Below the pieces are notes generated by a model that had not been told where the DNA came from, did not search any database, and saw only the letters and a list, made by a program, of their open reading frames with translations. A program made the translations under genes and the position numbers. DNA of 64,000 nt from Paludibacter sp. (GTDB lineage Bacteria; Bacteroidota; Bacteroidia; Bacteroidales; Paludibacteraceae), in the NCBI RefSeq assembly GCF_009712605.1, contig NZ_WASO01000014.1, positions 186,001-250,000 of the forward strand, given 5' to 3'. How positions within the stretch are numbered: the stretch's first letter is position 1; the number at the start of each line of letters is the position of its first letter. This document shows, piece after piece, positions 53,902 to 63,123 of this stretch.

Positions 53902-55446
53902 TCAGAAAATATCATTGGCCAATATACGGTTTTTAGCCAGTTTATAAAACATGGAGGTCCATTCGGGCTTCCCATTTCTGAGGATAAACACACATGTCCC
54001 TTTTTCTCGAGCATACTGATTCTCAATAGTGCCGGTCTGTTGCACCGTTTCAAACTGCGACAGAACATCTTTATTTGGTAAATTGCCTATCAAAATGATA
54101 TTTTTAATATTCTTCATTTTAGGAAGCCAGAAAATATAATCGGTATTGAATGAATAAGCTTCTTTCATTTTACCTCGGTTGTAATAATTCAGAGCTCCGG
54201 CCTGACCGTAGTTGTCGCAAAAGATTAGTGTGCTCTCCTGTTCGTTGACGGGAATTGTTTTATAAGCCATGAGTGCTTTGTTTGCCATATCCTGCCACCC
54301 GACCATATCTGCAAAATCCTGAGGGAGTTGATGGTTTTTTCCATCTTCCCAGCGTAACATTCCGAACTTTTCAAATGCATCAGGATGAGCGCTTATTTGT
54401 TCGGGAGACATCACAGGATATATTATGTTGTAAGTGAGACCGAAGCTGGCAATGATTATTAGCATTAGAAGAGATATTACCAGTTTGTTCTATTTTTTAA
54501 AAATAGTTTCGGTATACAAGCTCCCAAAAGCAATAATTACTGGATAAAGTCCCAAAGCATAATAATTTTTCGCTTTTAAGAGAGTAAATATGGTAATGGT
54601 GGAAATAAAACATATACCAACAAACCGATAAGAGCGGAAGGGTTTGTAAAATAATAGACAAAATAACCCAGCCAGAATAATTAAAATAGAACTTGCAAAG
54701 AATTTCAGTTGATCAGAAAGAAACCCGAAACCCGAATTATGATCCAATTGTTTGGATTGAAGTGCATGCAGATGTTTGATGACAGGAAAATCGTGCATGA
54801 TCTGCCAGATAATATTGGGCACAATAAAAACCGTGATTAATAAAATGGCCCACCAAAGTGATTTGGTTATGAATATTTTACGTTCACGGCTTAACGTGTA
54901 ACCACTAATAAGTCCGAATAGCAAAAATATCAGATTGTATTTGTTGTAAAATCCAAGCGTCACAAACACTGCCATTGTATATAACCACTGATTTTTGTGG
55001 GTTGTTGTGTATTGAATCAGAGCCCAGAATATTAGCGTCCAGTCCAGAATTTCAAATGAGTTTGGCTGATAAAGAATATTGATACGGGCAATTACGGAAA
55101 AAAGAATAGCGATTGATGCCAGCAACTTTGCCCACAATTTGCCACCAAGTGATTCTACCATTAGCCACACTACAACAATAGTAAGTGCACCAAACATAGC
55201 CGGAAAAAAACGAATCCAAAAGATTCCTCCACCCAACAGCATAATAAGTTTTGAGAGTAGAGATGTGAATGGCGGAACTGAAATATATCCGAATGCAAGA
55301 TGATTGGCCTGGTCGAGATGCAAAAATTCATCACGGTGCAGTTCATAACAGGGGTGAACAAGAGAAAATTGCAATGCAATTTTAGTCACAACTAACAGTA
55401 TTAGAATCCAGTAAGCTTTTAGAAAAGAGATAAATTTATTTTGCAT
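53902..55446 (-). pseudogene. GT39/ArnT-like membrane glycosyltransferase split by an in-frame TAG
   Basis: Two minus-strand frames, 54490-55446 (318 codons) and 53902-54465, are in the same reading frame, with one TAG (54490-54492) and eight sense codons (NKLVISLL) between them. Together they encode one GT39 (PMT_2/ArnT-type) protein of about 514 residues: about nine to eleven membrane segments with HRDEFLHLDQANHLAFGYISVPPF (about 37), then a soluble C-terminal domain with MLRWEDGKNHQLPQDFADMVGW. The latter segment normally continues directly from the membrane part in related proteins, as I know the family. Such enzymes move sugars from a lipid carrier to a periplasmic target. The stop could be a true nonsense mutation or a sequencing error. 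Confidence 0.85.
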
Positions 55447-55542
55447 GTAGTGCTATTTCTGGGTATGTATCTTTTATATGACGAGCGAATACCGGTTTCA
55501 TAACGTCTAAAGAAGTGTTATCTGAGGATGATCGTGAGATTA

Positions 55543-56127
55543 TTATCTTTTCAGAATGCCCTGTTCCACGCAATCATTGATCAGTTTTTCCGTGTACTCC
55601 CAAATAGTTTCGGAGCCGTTTTTGATCAGCTTCTTTTTGTCGTACACCTTTTGATAATTCACTCCGAATTCGTTCCATGTACCGCCATTATTTGATGAGT
55701 TTTGCAACAGAGGTTCCAGACGATCCATAGCTTTGGCAAAACGGGCATCGGTTGTTTCTCCTGCTTCAAACTCTTCCCAGAGGGCAGTCAACTCCTGAGC
55801 CTGCTCTTCTGGCAAAAGACCGAAAATTCGTTTGGCAGCTTTCAGTTCTTCTTCGGTATTGGTGTGGTTTTTGGTTGAGTCGTATATGAAAATGTCGCCG
55901 GCATCTATTTCTACGATGTCGTGAATCAGCACCATTTTCATCACCTTTAGCAGATCGACGGGCTCGTTGGCATGTTCAGCCAGTACCATCGCCATCATCG
56001 CCAGATGCCAGCTGTGTTCTGCGTCGTTTTCGTTGCGGTTACTGCTGATTAACCTGGTTTTGCGAAAAATAAACTTGATTTTGTCGATCTCTTTGATAAA
56101 TTCGATTTGTTTGAGAAGTCGTTCCAT
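55543..56127 (-). CDS. HD-domain phosphohydrolase (YfbR-like 5'-nucleotidase)
   Basis: The ATG at 56127 is taken instead of a TTG nine codons upstream, giving 194 residues. The HD-domain metal ligands are visible: His38 in NDAEHSWHLAMM, His69-Asp70 in VLIHDIVEIDAGD and a later Asp near residue 130. YfbR-type enzymes dephosphorylate deoxyribonucleoside monophosphates. It lies about 100 bp upstream of the split glycosyltransferase, same strand. Substrate assignment is by family only. Confidence 0.88.
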   Translation of the reverse strand: MERLLKQIEFIKEIDKIKFIFRKTRLISSNRNENDAEHSWHLAMMAMVLAEHANEPVDLLKVMKMVLIHDIVEIDAGDIFIYDSTKNHTNTEEELKAAKRIFGLLPEEQAQELTALWEEFEAGETTDARFAKAMDRLEPLLQNSSNNGGTWNEFGVNYQKVYDKKKLIKNGSETIWEYTEKLINDCVEQGILKR

Positions 56128-56246
56128 TGTTGCGGGTTGGTAAGTAGGATGCAAAGGTAGGATGTATCGTTGAAATTAACCAAAGCAGGTTGCTAAAACT
56201 TTCCGGAAGATAACTTCTCGCAATTCAAATCAGCAAAGAGAAAATT

Positions 56247-56699
56247 CTATCGGTTAATCAGCAAATTAATGAGTTTTGCTATCTCTTCGGGACGGTCGGT
56301 GCCGATGCGTACCACCTTGCGGTGATTCTTAAAGTGAAGTTCAATGGCTTTTCTCCCCGATACATTGTAGAGTACTCCTCCCATGAAGTAGTGTATGCCA
56401 AGCCCCAGCAACAAATTGTTTTGTACCGCGTTGCACGATTCTATGTCACTGATGCGGTAGCTTTTCCCTATCAGCCCGATACCCATGCGGAAAGAGACTG
56501 TTTCTTCAGTGACAGTGATGGTGAGCTGGTAAAACAGCGCCATACATACCTGAAGCACAATCAGCACGCCAATCAGGATTGATAAACCGAATCTGTTGTC
56601 GGCCAATGTATTAATAATTGCATCAAGACAAACCAAAGAGGCAATCATCAGGATGAAAATCATCCATTTACCGGACTGACGGAAAATTTGAGGTTGCAT
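56247..56699 (-). CDS. Small membrane protein with PH-like domain
   Basis: The 150-residue protein has two transmembrane segments at the N-terminus (about 11-34 and 38-60) and a beta-rich C-terminal part with VSFRMGIGLIGKSYRISDIESCNAV, which looks like a bacterial PH (bPH_2-type) domain. Such proteins are thought to bind membranes or other proteins. No catalytic motif. It lies 21 bp downstream of the MBL-fold gene (same strand). Confidence 0.78.
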   Translation of the reverse strand: MQPQIFRQSGKWMIFILMIASLVCLDAIINTLADNRFGLSILIGVLIVLQVCMALFYQLTITVTEETVSFRMGIGLIGKSYRISDIESCNAVQNNLLLGLGIHYFMGGVLYNVSGRKAIELHFKNHRKVVRIGTDRPEEIAKLINLLINR

Positions 56700-56720
56700 A
56701 GTGGAAAATTTAAATAAACA

Positions 56721-57590
56721 TTATTTGTTGGATGGTATTGTAAGAGTCTCTTTTTCCATCGGCTGAGCGAAAAAGATGATGCCTGGAAATTGCTTTTTGA
56801 GTTCGGACAGTTTTGCCTGCCATTGCGCAATTTCGGTGGGTGGAATGTGCATGGGGACAATATAACGTGGCCGGAGTACATCCAAAACCTGTTTCAACTC
56901 TTTGGGATCGGCCTCCAGCATCTTATAATAGAGAAAAGCCACATCGGTATGCAGGTTCCAGCCTTTATGCAGTGCCAGATAACGGCTAAAAGCCTCGGGC
57001 ATGATGTCACCCGAATGAAAGATCTTTACCCCGTCCATGTCGATCAGGAAGCTGATGTTGAACATGTATTGTTCCAGATCGATGCCATTGCGCAGGTAGG
57101 TGAGGTGTTTTAACCCGTAGGCGGTAACCTGCATTCCTGCCACGGTTTTGTTTACCGACTGGTTAGCTGCCGGTGTCATCTCACGGAATTGCGTCTGTTT
57201 GGTGACGAATCCGAAACAATCTCCGTCGATAAACACCAGCGATGGCTTGCTGGTGACCAAGGGAGTAGCCGGATGTTTGTCTAGATACTGATTGATCAAT
57301 ACCGGATTGCAGTGATCCTTGTGATAATGGGTGAGAAACAGCGCATCGATGCTGTCGAAAGGTGCTACCGACTGCTGGATGTTTTGTAAAACCGCTTTAT
57401 CTGGCACGGCAAAGGCACCGTAGCTTTCATCAAACAGCGCGTCGATCAATACCTTGTGATGATCCGACCGCAACAAAAAACCTTCGTTGGCAATATAGGT
57501 AACGTTGAGGCTTTTCGATTGCCCTGCCGCATTGAAACAGACCAAAGCCAGCAGCAGGAACGGAAGCAGGAAACGGGGTATAGGAAGCAT
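56721..57590 (-). CDS. Secreted metallo-beta-lactamase-fold hydrolase
   Basis: The 289-residue protein has a signal peptide (LLLALVCFNAAGQ, cleaved around 23). Zinc ligands: HxHxDH at 88-93 (LTHYHKDHCNP), a later HSGDIM (about 193) and PMHIPP (about 256). This makes a complete metal site of the MBL superfamily. The closest general type is the periplasmic MBL-fold hydrolases seen in Bacteroidota, with unknown substrate. It lies directly upstream of the PH-like gene, and the two may be cotranscribed. Confidence 0.86.
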   Translation of the reverse strand: MLPIPRFLLPFLLLALVCFNAAGQSKSLNVTYIANEGFLLRSDHHKVLIDALFDESYGAFAVPDKAVLQNIQQSVAPFDSIDALFLTHYHKDHCNPVLINQYLDKHPATPLVTSKPSLVFIDGDCFGFVTKQTQFREMTPAANQSVNKTVAGMQVTAYGLKHLTYLRNGIDLEQYMFNISFLIDMDGVKIFHSGDIMPEAFSRYLALHKGWNLHTDVAFLYYKMLEADPKELKQVLDVLRPRYIVPMHIPPTEIAQWQAKLSELKKQFPGIIFFAQPMEKETLTIPSNK

Positions 57591-57654
57591 GGAGAGAGAT
57601 TATATTTGTAAAAATTGTTCGTTGTGGATACTAGAATTTATTATGTCTAAAGTA

Positions 57655-58949
57655 TCAAAATGTTGATATGATTACTTTGCTCATATTATCATCATAAGAA
57701 TCATTTGTCAATAGTTTACAGGCGACTTGTATTGTTGAGATACTTTTATGTTTTTGTTTATTCTTTAATAAATTAATGTAGTCTTGAAATCCAAATATGC
57801 TATCAGATTGTTCTAAAAATGATTCTATAAAATCTTCATCATGATTAAGGAACGGGGGGCTCCAAAATAATTCTAAAGAAAAATGATTTATATCTTTAAG
57901 AACTTTGATTGCATAATTGAAAAATATTTCACTTTTTTTATTGGAGGAATAATGTGGAGAAGCCAGAGCAAATTGGGAATTTTATATTTAGGATGTGTCT
58001 GATCTATAATTATTTTTAGTTGGTTGGCAAAATAAAAGCGCATATCAAGATTATCATAAAACAAAGAAGATAAAATTCCAAATAATCCTCCAGCTCCCCA
58101 TACTATAAATTCATCATAATCTTGCGAAAGACCAAAGTGAGGGCCTATCATTGTCATATGCGAATCATTATTTTGCCAATATTTTAATTGCAGAATCGCT
58201 TTATGCTTAGCATCTAAATCATCATTGGATGCATAAATAATACCGAGGTGAATAGGAAAACACCAGTTGCTTCCCATATAATTATTGTATAGAACCTTAT
58301 TAATATTCGAGTAAAAATCAACATGGATTTTCTTAAGATATTCAGATGCAATTGGAATTAACTCTTGGAATTGGCTCGCTAAAAGAATATAAGAGCTTAA
58401 TAGAGTTCCGCTTTCTTTTTCAAAATCTAATGATTCTATGTGGTTTGTTAATGTGGGTAAATCAAATTCTATCCATTTAGACATCAATAAAAATTTGATC
58501 AATTGAGTTACATCTAAATTTTGGGAAATTCTTCGATGCTGTTCAAGAATATCAAGTAAAAAATGTTGACTTTCTTCAGTTTTAATACGATAAATTCTAT
58601 AATTATAAGTACCATAAGTCTCTTTTAAATCATTGATGCGAGAAGAATCATGACTACTACTTAATACTAATTGAAAAAAGAATAGTGGTTTTTCAAATTT
58701 TTCATTCTTCTTTGAGAATACTTTCATAGGATTATATACCATCCCATTACTTGCCGAGCTTTCAACCTCGAATATAAATAATGGAAATTTATGATTTTCT
58801 TCTTTAAACCATGCTAAATCAACAGCTGGTGAATTTTGTTTTTTCATATTGACAGGTTGTTCTAATTGAACATGGTATCCCATAATCAACCCGATAGTTT
58901 TTATCCCATCAATAATACTTATTCCAGTTTTTAATTTATGTTCAGACAT
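57655..58949 (-). pseudogene. PD-(D/E)XK-like protein of unknown function, frameshifted at an A7 tract
   Basis: The frame starting at 58949 (353 residues) ends at 57888. A second frame then continues for about 83 codons after that stop, ending at 57655, with a long, ordinary open sequence (IFFNYAIKVLKDINHFSLEL). The switch is best placed at the A7 tract (T7 on plus, 57933-57939), where a -1 slip gives about 431 residues: PPIKK-SEIFFNYAIKVLKD. The N-terminal part has a nuclease-like pattern: Asp44 in PAVDLAWF and Glu61-Val-Glu63 in LFIFEVESS, as in PD-(D/E)XK folds with an EVE motif. The rest is helical. It is AT-rich unlike its neighbours, so it may be an acquired defence-type gene. No toxin or methylase partner is next to it. 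Confidence 0.72.
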
Positions 58950-59052
58950 GATTTATCCTCATTGTTATGTTTCTGATAATATTTGATAGCTTATTATCTT
59001 ACAGAGCTTTGTTATGTATAAACCGGAAAAATTATAACTTTTCTTTGTGTAA

Positions 59053-59115
59053 GTTTAGGCAATATCATAACTTGAGCCTAAACCGGACGTTGTTTGTAAC
59101 CACAACAAACAACGT
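59053..59115. other. Two adjacent perfect hairpins between TlpA-like and nuclease-like genes
   Basis: GTTTAGGC (59053-59060) pairs with GCCTAAAC (59076-59083). ACGTTGTTTGT (59087-59097) pairs with ACAAACAACGT (59105-59115). Neither is followed by a T run on the minus strand. They lie downstream of the TlpA-like gene. They could be terminators without U-tract, or a small structured RNA or repeat. Confidence 0.55.
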
Positions 59116-59141
59116 TCAGTGAAGCTAATCGCTCAAAGTGA

Positions 59142-59663
59142 CTATTTGAGTTTGTTCACTGCCGGATTAATGTATTTGTCTGCATTCTGCTTTACGAGAA
59201 CTCCGTTGATAAACAGATAGATATTCGGAAATCCTCCAAAAGCTATTTTGTTGTTGTGGAGATACCGTTTGTTGAAATTATCCTTTTTGTAGAGGAAGTT
59301 TACCAGACGACTTTTGCTGTCGTAAAAGAGATCGAAATTCCACTGAAACCTATTGGCTATTTTTTTCTCCGCTTCAATAGCATCGTTTTCGGTAATGGCA
59401 ATTGCAATAAGCTGATAGTTTTTGCTTTTCAGATAGTTGAGGTCACGTATACACGCCCCGCAGGTTTTACGCCAGGCAAACACCACCACAGTATCTTTAC
59501 GGATAGCCAGATTCTTTAAGTTAACTGAGTTTCCTCTGAAATCCTTCACAAAGAGATCTTCGGTGAAGATTTTTGATTGGGTATTCGGTTTGTCTTTTGC
59601 CTCTGCAAACAGACTGATACACAAAAAACAAAGCAAAAAGATAAGAGAACGGCGACTATGCAT
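59142..59663 (-). CDS. Secreted thioredoxin-fold protein (TlpA/ResA-like)
   Basis: The ATG at 59663 gives a signal peptide (MHSRRSLIFLLCFLCISLFAEA) and 173 residues. The redox motif Cys68-Gly-Ala-Cys71 (WRKTCGACIRDL) fits a thiol-disulfide oxidoreductase/TlpA-like fold. A cis-Pro after GGFPNIYLF (about 148) completes the active site. Likely periplasmic, with a role in redox or cytochrome maturation. It is about 190 bp upstream of the frameshifted gene on the same strand. Confidence 0.84.
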   Translation of the reverse strand: MHSRRSLIFLLCFLCISLFAEAKDKPNTQSKIFTEDLFVKDFRGNSVNLKNLAIRKDTVVVFAWRKTCGACIRDLNYLKSKNYQLIAIAITENDAIEAEKKIANRFQWNFDLFYDSKSRLVNFLYKKDNFNKRYLHNNKIAFGGFPNIYLFINGVLVKQNADKYINPAVNKLK

Positions 59664-59819
59664 GGATTCCGGTATTTTACTCGTTAAAGCACCAAAGTTC
59701 CTAATTATCCTTTTAACTTCCAAATAATTGCCGCTTTATTTTTTAACAAAAAAGAGGGGGTAAGAAACACCGGGCATTTGAAAAAGAGCGTTGGCTGGAA
59801 GTGATTAAGTAGGATGATT

Positions 59820-60380
59820 TTACTCCTTTTCTATTCTAAGATACTCTTCCTGAATAAGTTTGTAGTTCGCATCAAAACCGAAGTGTTGAAACCGTTTATC
59901 GGAAAGAGACGTATTGACACTGTTGAAATAGATTCTACTATCAAGAAATATAATCAACGTAATTGTTTGATAGTTAGATTTTCGGGAACCAACTCCCCGG
60001 GTAGAGAACATCATATAATTGTCGGTGACATGCAGAGGATCCCAATGAAGATTCAGAGCTGCTTCCTGTAATTTGTGTTTTGCTTTCTCTGTGCTGATAT
60101 GTATTTCCAACTCTTTTAACTGGTCTCTGATTAGAAGTTCTTTACAAGCCCAAAAAGTTCCAATGAGAATTACAACCGGACCGATGATGGCAATTATATA
60201 GTCATCGACAGACGGTTGTCCTGCTATCTGATCTTTGGCAATACTGTAAGATATTCCGAGACCAGTGACAATCACTATCAGCGCGAAAAGACGACTCATC
60301 ACAACGTCATATGTTTGACCTTTGTAAACCAGTCGGTGGTTCTCAACCGTTTTTTCGTAATTAATACCGTCTTCAAGCAT
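59820..60380 (-). CDS. Hypothetical membrane protein
   Basis: The 186-residue protein has two predicted transmembrane helices (about 30-48 and 63-83), a short charged N-terminus, and a soluble C-terminal half with KAKHKLQEAALNLHWDPLHVTDNYMMF. I recognise no family. It lies at the edge of a repeat-rich gap and upstream of the TlpA-like gene by about 160 bp. Its existence is supported by a full open frame and an ATG, but function is unknown. Confidence 0.68.
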   Translation of the reverse strand: MLEDGINYEKTVENHRLVYKGQTYDVVMSRLFALIVIVTGLGISYSIAKDQIAGQPSVDDYIIAIIGPVVILIGTFWACKELLIRDQLKELEIHISTEKAKHKLQEAALNLHWDPLHVTDNYMMFSTRGVGSRKSNYQTITLIIFLDSRIYFNSVNTSLSDKRFQHFGFDANYKLIQEEYLRIEKE

Positions 60381-60460
60381 GGAATAGTTTGTTTTTTAAA
60401 TTGTCTTCTAAATAGTTGTCGTCTATTTCAAATAATACTTGCTATTGCAGATTTAGTCTT

Positions 60461-60660
60461 CCCTTTTGACAAAGGGAAGTCCCCGCAGGGGGATGGGTTA
60501 GAGATGCTGCAGCTCATTCAAGATCAAATTTTAGTGCAGATATTTTTCTATCTCCTGTAATGTAAGTTATTGAATATCATGTGTATAATGGTATATTTTG
60601 GTATTTATGAGAGATAAATGCTAACCCCTCCGCTTCGCTCGTCCCCTTTGCCAAAAGGGG
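60461..60660. repeat. Inverted pair of ~40 bp intergenic repeat elements
   Basis: The left arm (60461-60501) reads CCCTTTTGACAAAGGG, then GTCCCC...GGGTTAG. The right arm (60621-60660) is its inverted relative: reverse-complemented it reads CCCCTTTTGGCAAAGGGG...GGGGTTAG. The arms share their two ends but differ inside. The spacer of about 120 bp holds no gene. It occupies the 343 bp gap between the two membrane-protein genes, and looks like a non-autonomous mobile or REP-like element. Confidence 0.7.
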
Positions 60661-60723
60661 ACACTATTGGATGCGGAAGTATTTCTCACTTCGTCAAATA
60701 AACGCAGATATACTATCTGTCGG

Positions 60724-61971
60724 TTATAGTGATTCTTTATCAATAATGAGAAATTCAAGGTTCTTGTTTACATTTCGGAAACTGATTCCGTATTCGTCAT
60801 ATAACCGCTTTTTTAAGTTGGCGAAAGATTCTGTCGAATTCGGACAGAAAGCTATTTTATGAATAGTGTCTGAGCTTGTGATAAAGTATTGAGAATGTCT
60901 ATTGTCCATTAAACGGCATATTTGATTCAAAGTAAATAAATTACATTCGTCGGCTAACATTTTTGCTTTGTTGTACCTGACAGGATCGCTTATATATGCT
61001 TCCTGAACATTGACATTCTTTTTAAGGTGGGTAATGGAAATTTTCAAAGCCCGTTGAATTTCCTGTAACAGTAATTTTCGGGCAAGATCAGCGTTTTGTT
61101 GCTTGTGTTTCATGTAAAAGTCGATGTCAATTGGCATCATGGAGTAGCTTTTGACATATTTACTACTGGTTCGGCTAAGTGTACAAATGATATCGTTTGC
61201 CGGGATGTTGTGGACTGAAATAGTGTCCGGTGTAATTCTGCTTAGATAAGCATTAATATTGTTTGAAGAAGAGCTTGCGGTTGGTTGTATCGATACAAAA
61301 TAAGTATTAGTTGACGATTGGTAGCCTTTGAATGAATGCATAGAGCAAATGGCAATGGAGATAAAAGCCATGTTGTTGAAAGCATGGTAAAAAATGCTCC
61401 ATATCAATCCGTACTTTATGCGGATATAACCCAGAAATAACCCAGCTATAAACTGAATGGATGTAAGTAGAGGCATCCATAAAAGCAATTCGTTATATCC
61501 CTGGAAATTTGAGATATGAATACACCCGAAAAGTATAGCCATAGGATAAAAAAACCATCCGAAATACTTCTGTCTGAAATTGGTAATTATACTCTCCTCC
61601 TGTTCCGGTGTAAGACGATCCAAATCAGCAACAAGAGAAAAAATAGCCTTGAATATATAATTGTATTGATAACGAAGAGGCAATCTGAAAATTAGTTCTT
61701 CAATTACGGGGTCAACAATGCCAACAATAATAAAAGACATAAGCAAACTTTTATGTGTTAATAGATCTGCTACTTGATGTTGGCGTGGTTCCAATAAATG
61801 AGTTGATTCCAATAAGTGTAAGATACTTACTAAAAGAACAATTACTACCAGGTTGAGCAGGTATAAATAACTACAAACCTTTAGTTTGTGAATATTCGTT
61901 GATATGCATTCTTCATCATTTGGATGCTTGAGGTATTTGAAAAAATTGTTGTATACTAATCTGATATTCAT
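60724..61971 (-). CDS. CPBP/CAAX-type intramembrane metalloprotease with extra C-terminal domain
   Basis: The 415-residue protein has an N-terminal CPBP membrane domain of about six to seven helices with EExxxR (Glu91-Glu92-Arg96 in VIEELIFR), FxxxH (Phe148-His152 in FGCIHIS) and HxxxN (His196-Asn200 in FYHAFNN). These metal- and catalysis-linked motifs are intact. A C-terminal region of about 190 residues (about 222-415) is soluble, helical and of no recognised family, starting after a Ser-rich linker. CPBP proteases in bacteria are linked to bacteriocin maturation or self-immunity; the role here is open. Two genes of unknown function flank it. Confidence 0.85.
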   Translation of the reverse strand: MNIRLVYNNFFKYLKHPNDEECISTNIHKLKVCSYLYLLNLVVIVLLVSILHLLESTHLLEPRQHQVADLLTHKSLLMSFIIVGIVDPVIEELIFRLPLRYQYNYIFKAIFSLVADLDRLTPEQEESIITNFRQKYFGWFFYPMAILFGCIHISNFQGYNELLLWMPLLTSIQFIAGLFLGYIRIKYGLIWSIFYHAFNNMAFISIAICSMHSFKGYQSSTNTYFVSIQPTASSSSNNINAYLSRITPDTISVHNIPANDIICTLSRTSSKYVKSYSMMPIDIDFYMKHKQQNADLARKLLLQEIQRALKISITHLKKNVNVQEAYISDPVRYNKAKMLADECNLFTLNQICRLMDNRHSQYFITSSDTIHKIAFCPNSTESFANLKKRLYDEYGISFRNVNKNLEFLIIDKESL

Positions 61972-62101
61972 TTGGAATTTTTTTAATTGATATTTTTACA
62001 AAGATTATAATAATTCGTTTAATGAGCAAGCATCTATATTGAAATTTTAGTAGAAAGAAAAAGTGGAAGAAAGTGTCTAATTAACAATTTTAGCGGCTCT
62101 T

Positions 62102-62134
62102 TTTGGGAAGCACTCTAAAAATAAAGTACATTTG
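62102..62134 (+). promoter_or_regulatory. Promoter upstream of panE, -33 TTTG and -7 TACATTTG
   Basis: TTTG at 62102-62105 and TACATTTG at 62127-62134 are separated by 21 bases, matching the Bacteroidota sigma-A-type consensus (TTTG, 19-21 bases, TAnnTTTG). The ATG follows 30 bases later. The best promoter match in the window. Confidence 0.8.
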
Positions 62135-62163
62135 CAAAAGATACCTTATAAAGTCATACGGAT

Positions 62164-63084
62164 ATGAAAATAGCAATCATTGGTACGGGCGGAGTAGGTG
62201 GATACTTCGGCGGGCGACTGGCAAAAGCCGGTAATGATGTGACATTTCTTGCCAGAGGAAAACATCTGGAAGCCATGATGAGCCATGGCCTTATTGTGCA
62301 GAGTATCAAAGAGAATTTTACCATTCAGCCCGTGCAGGCTACAGACTCTATTACTTCTATCGGTAAGGTGGATTTGATATTGCTTTGCGTTAAATCGTGG
62401 TTGGTAAAGGACATGGCAAAAGAGCTGATGCCGTTACTGAAAGAGGAGACCGTGGTGCTGCCGCTTCAAAACGGAGTGATGGCAGCCGAAGAGTTGCAGT
62501 CGGTTATTCCGGTCCATCATGTACTTGGAGGCCTGTGTCGCATCATCAGCAAGATAGAAGCTCCGGGGGTAATCCGCCATTTTGGCGTCGATCCTACCGT
62601 CGTGTTTGCCGAACTGAATAACGGAAAGAGCGAACGGGTGGTGAAACTGCAGAAAGTATTTGAACAAGCAGAATTCAATGCTCGTATTTCGCACGATATA
62701 CAGGCCGATATATGGAAAAAGTTTATCCAGATCTGCATCAGTGGGTTGTTGGGTGTAACACGCGTACCGTATGGCGGAATTCGCGAAGTGAAGGAAACCC
62801 GCGAAATGATGATTGCTCTCTTTCAGGAAGTGTATGATTTGTCGCAAAAGCTGGGTGTCAATATTGCTCCCGATTTTGTAGAGAAGACGGTGGGCGTGAT
62901 CGATAGCTTCGATTACAACGCTTCGGCATCGCTTGCCCGTGATATTTGGGAAGGTCGTCCTTCGGAACTGGAATACCAGAACGGAACAGTAGTTCGTCTG
63001 GCCGAAAAATACGGACTGGAAGTTCCGGTCAATAAATTTATTTATTCTGCTCTTTTACCTCAGGAACGAAAAGCCAGACAGTAA
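62164..63084 (+). CDS. panE: 2-dehydropantoate 2-reductase (KPR family)
   Basis: The 306-residue protein has the Rossmann nucleotide loop IIGTGGVGGYFGGRLAKAG (about 4-22) and the KPR-type segments NGVMAAEEL (about 104) and KFIQICISGLLGVTRVPYG (about 183). The C-terminal helical domain carries a Lys-Glu-type substrate region. PanE reduces ketopantoate to pantoate with NADPH in pantothenate synthesis. Ketopantoate reductase family members are diverse, so a related 2-oxoacid reductase is possible. A good promoter lies upstream, and a cupin gene follows after 39 bp. Confidence 0.85.
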   Translation: MKIAIIGTGGVGGYFGGRLAKAGNDVTFLARGKHLEAMMSHGLIVQSIKENFTIQPVQATDSITSIGKVDLILLCVKSWLVKDMAKELMPLLKEETVVLPLQNGVMAAEELQSVIPVHHVLGGLCRIISKIEAPGVIRHFGVDPTVVFAELNNGKSERVVKLQKVFEQAEFNARISHDIQADIWKKFIQICISGLLGVTRVPYGGIREVKETREMMIALFQEVYDLSQKLGVNIAPDFVEKTVGVIDSFDYNASASLARDIWEGRPSELEYQNGTVVRLAEKYGLEVPVNKFIYSALLPQERKARQ

Positions 63085-63123
63085 GGAGCGTGTGTTTCAA
63101 ATTTCCCTATTAAACTATAGCTT

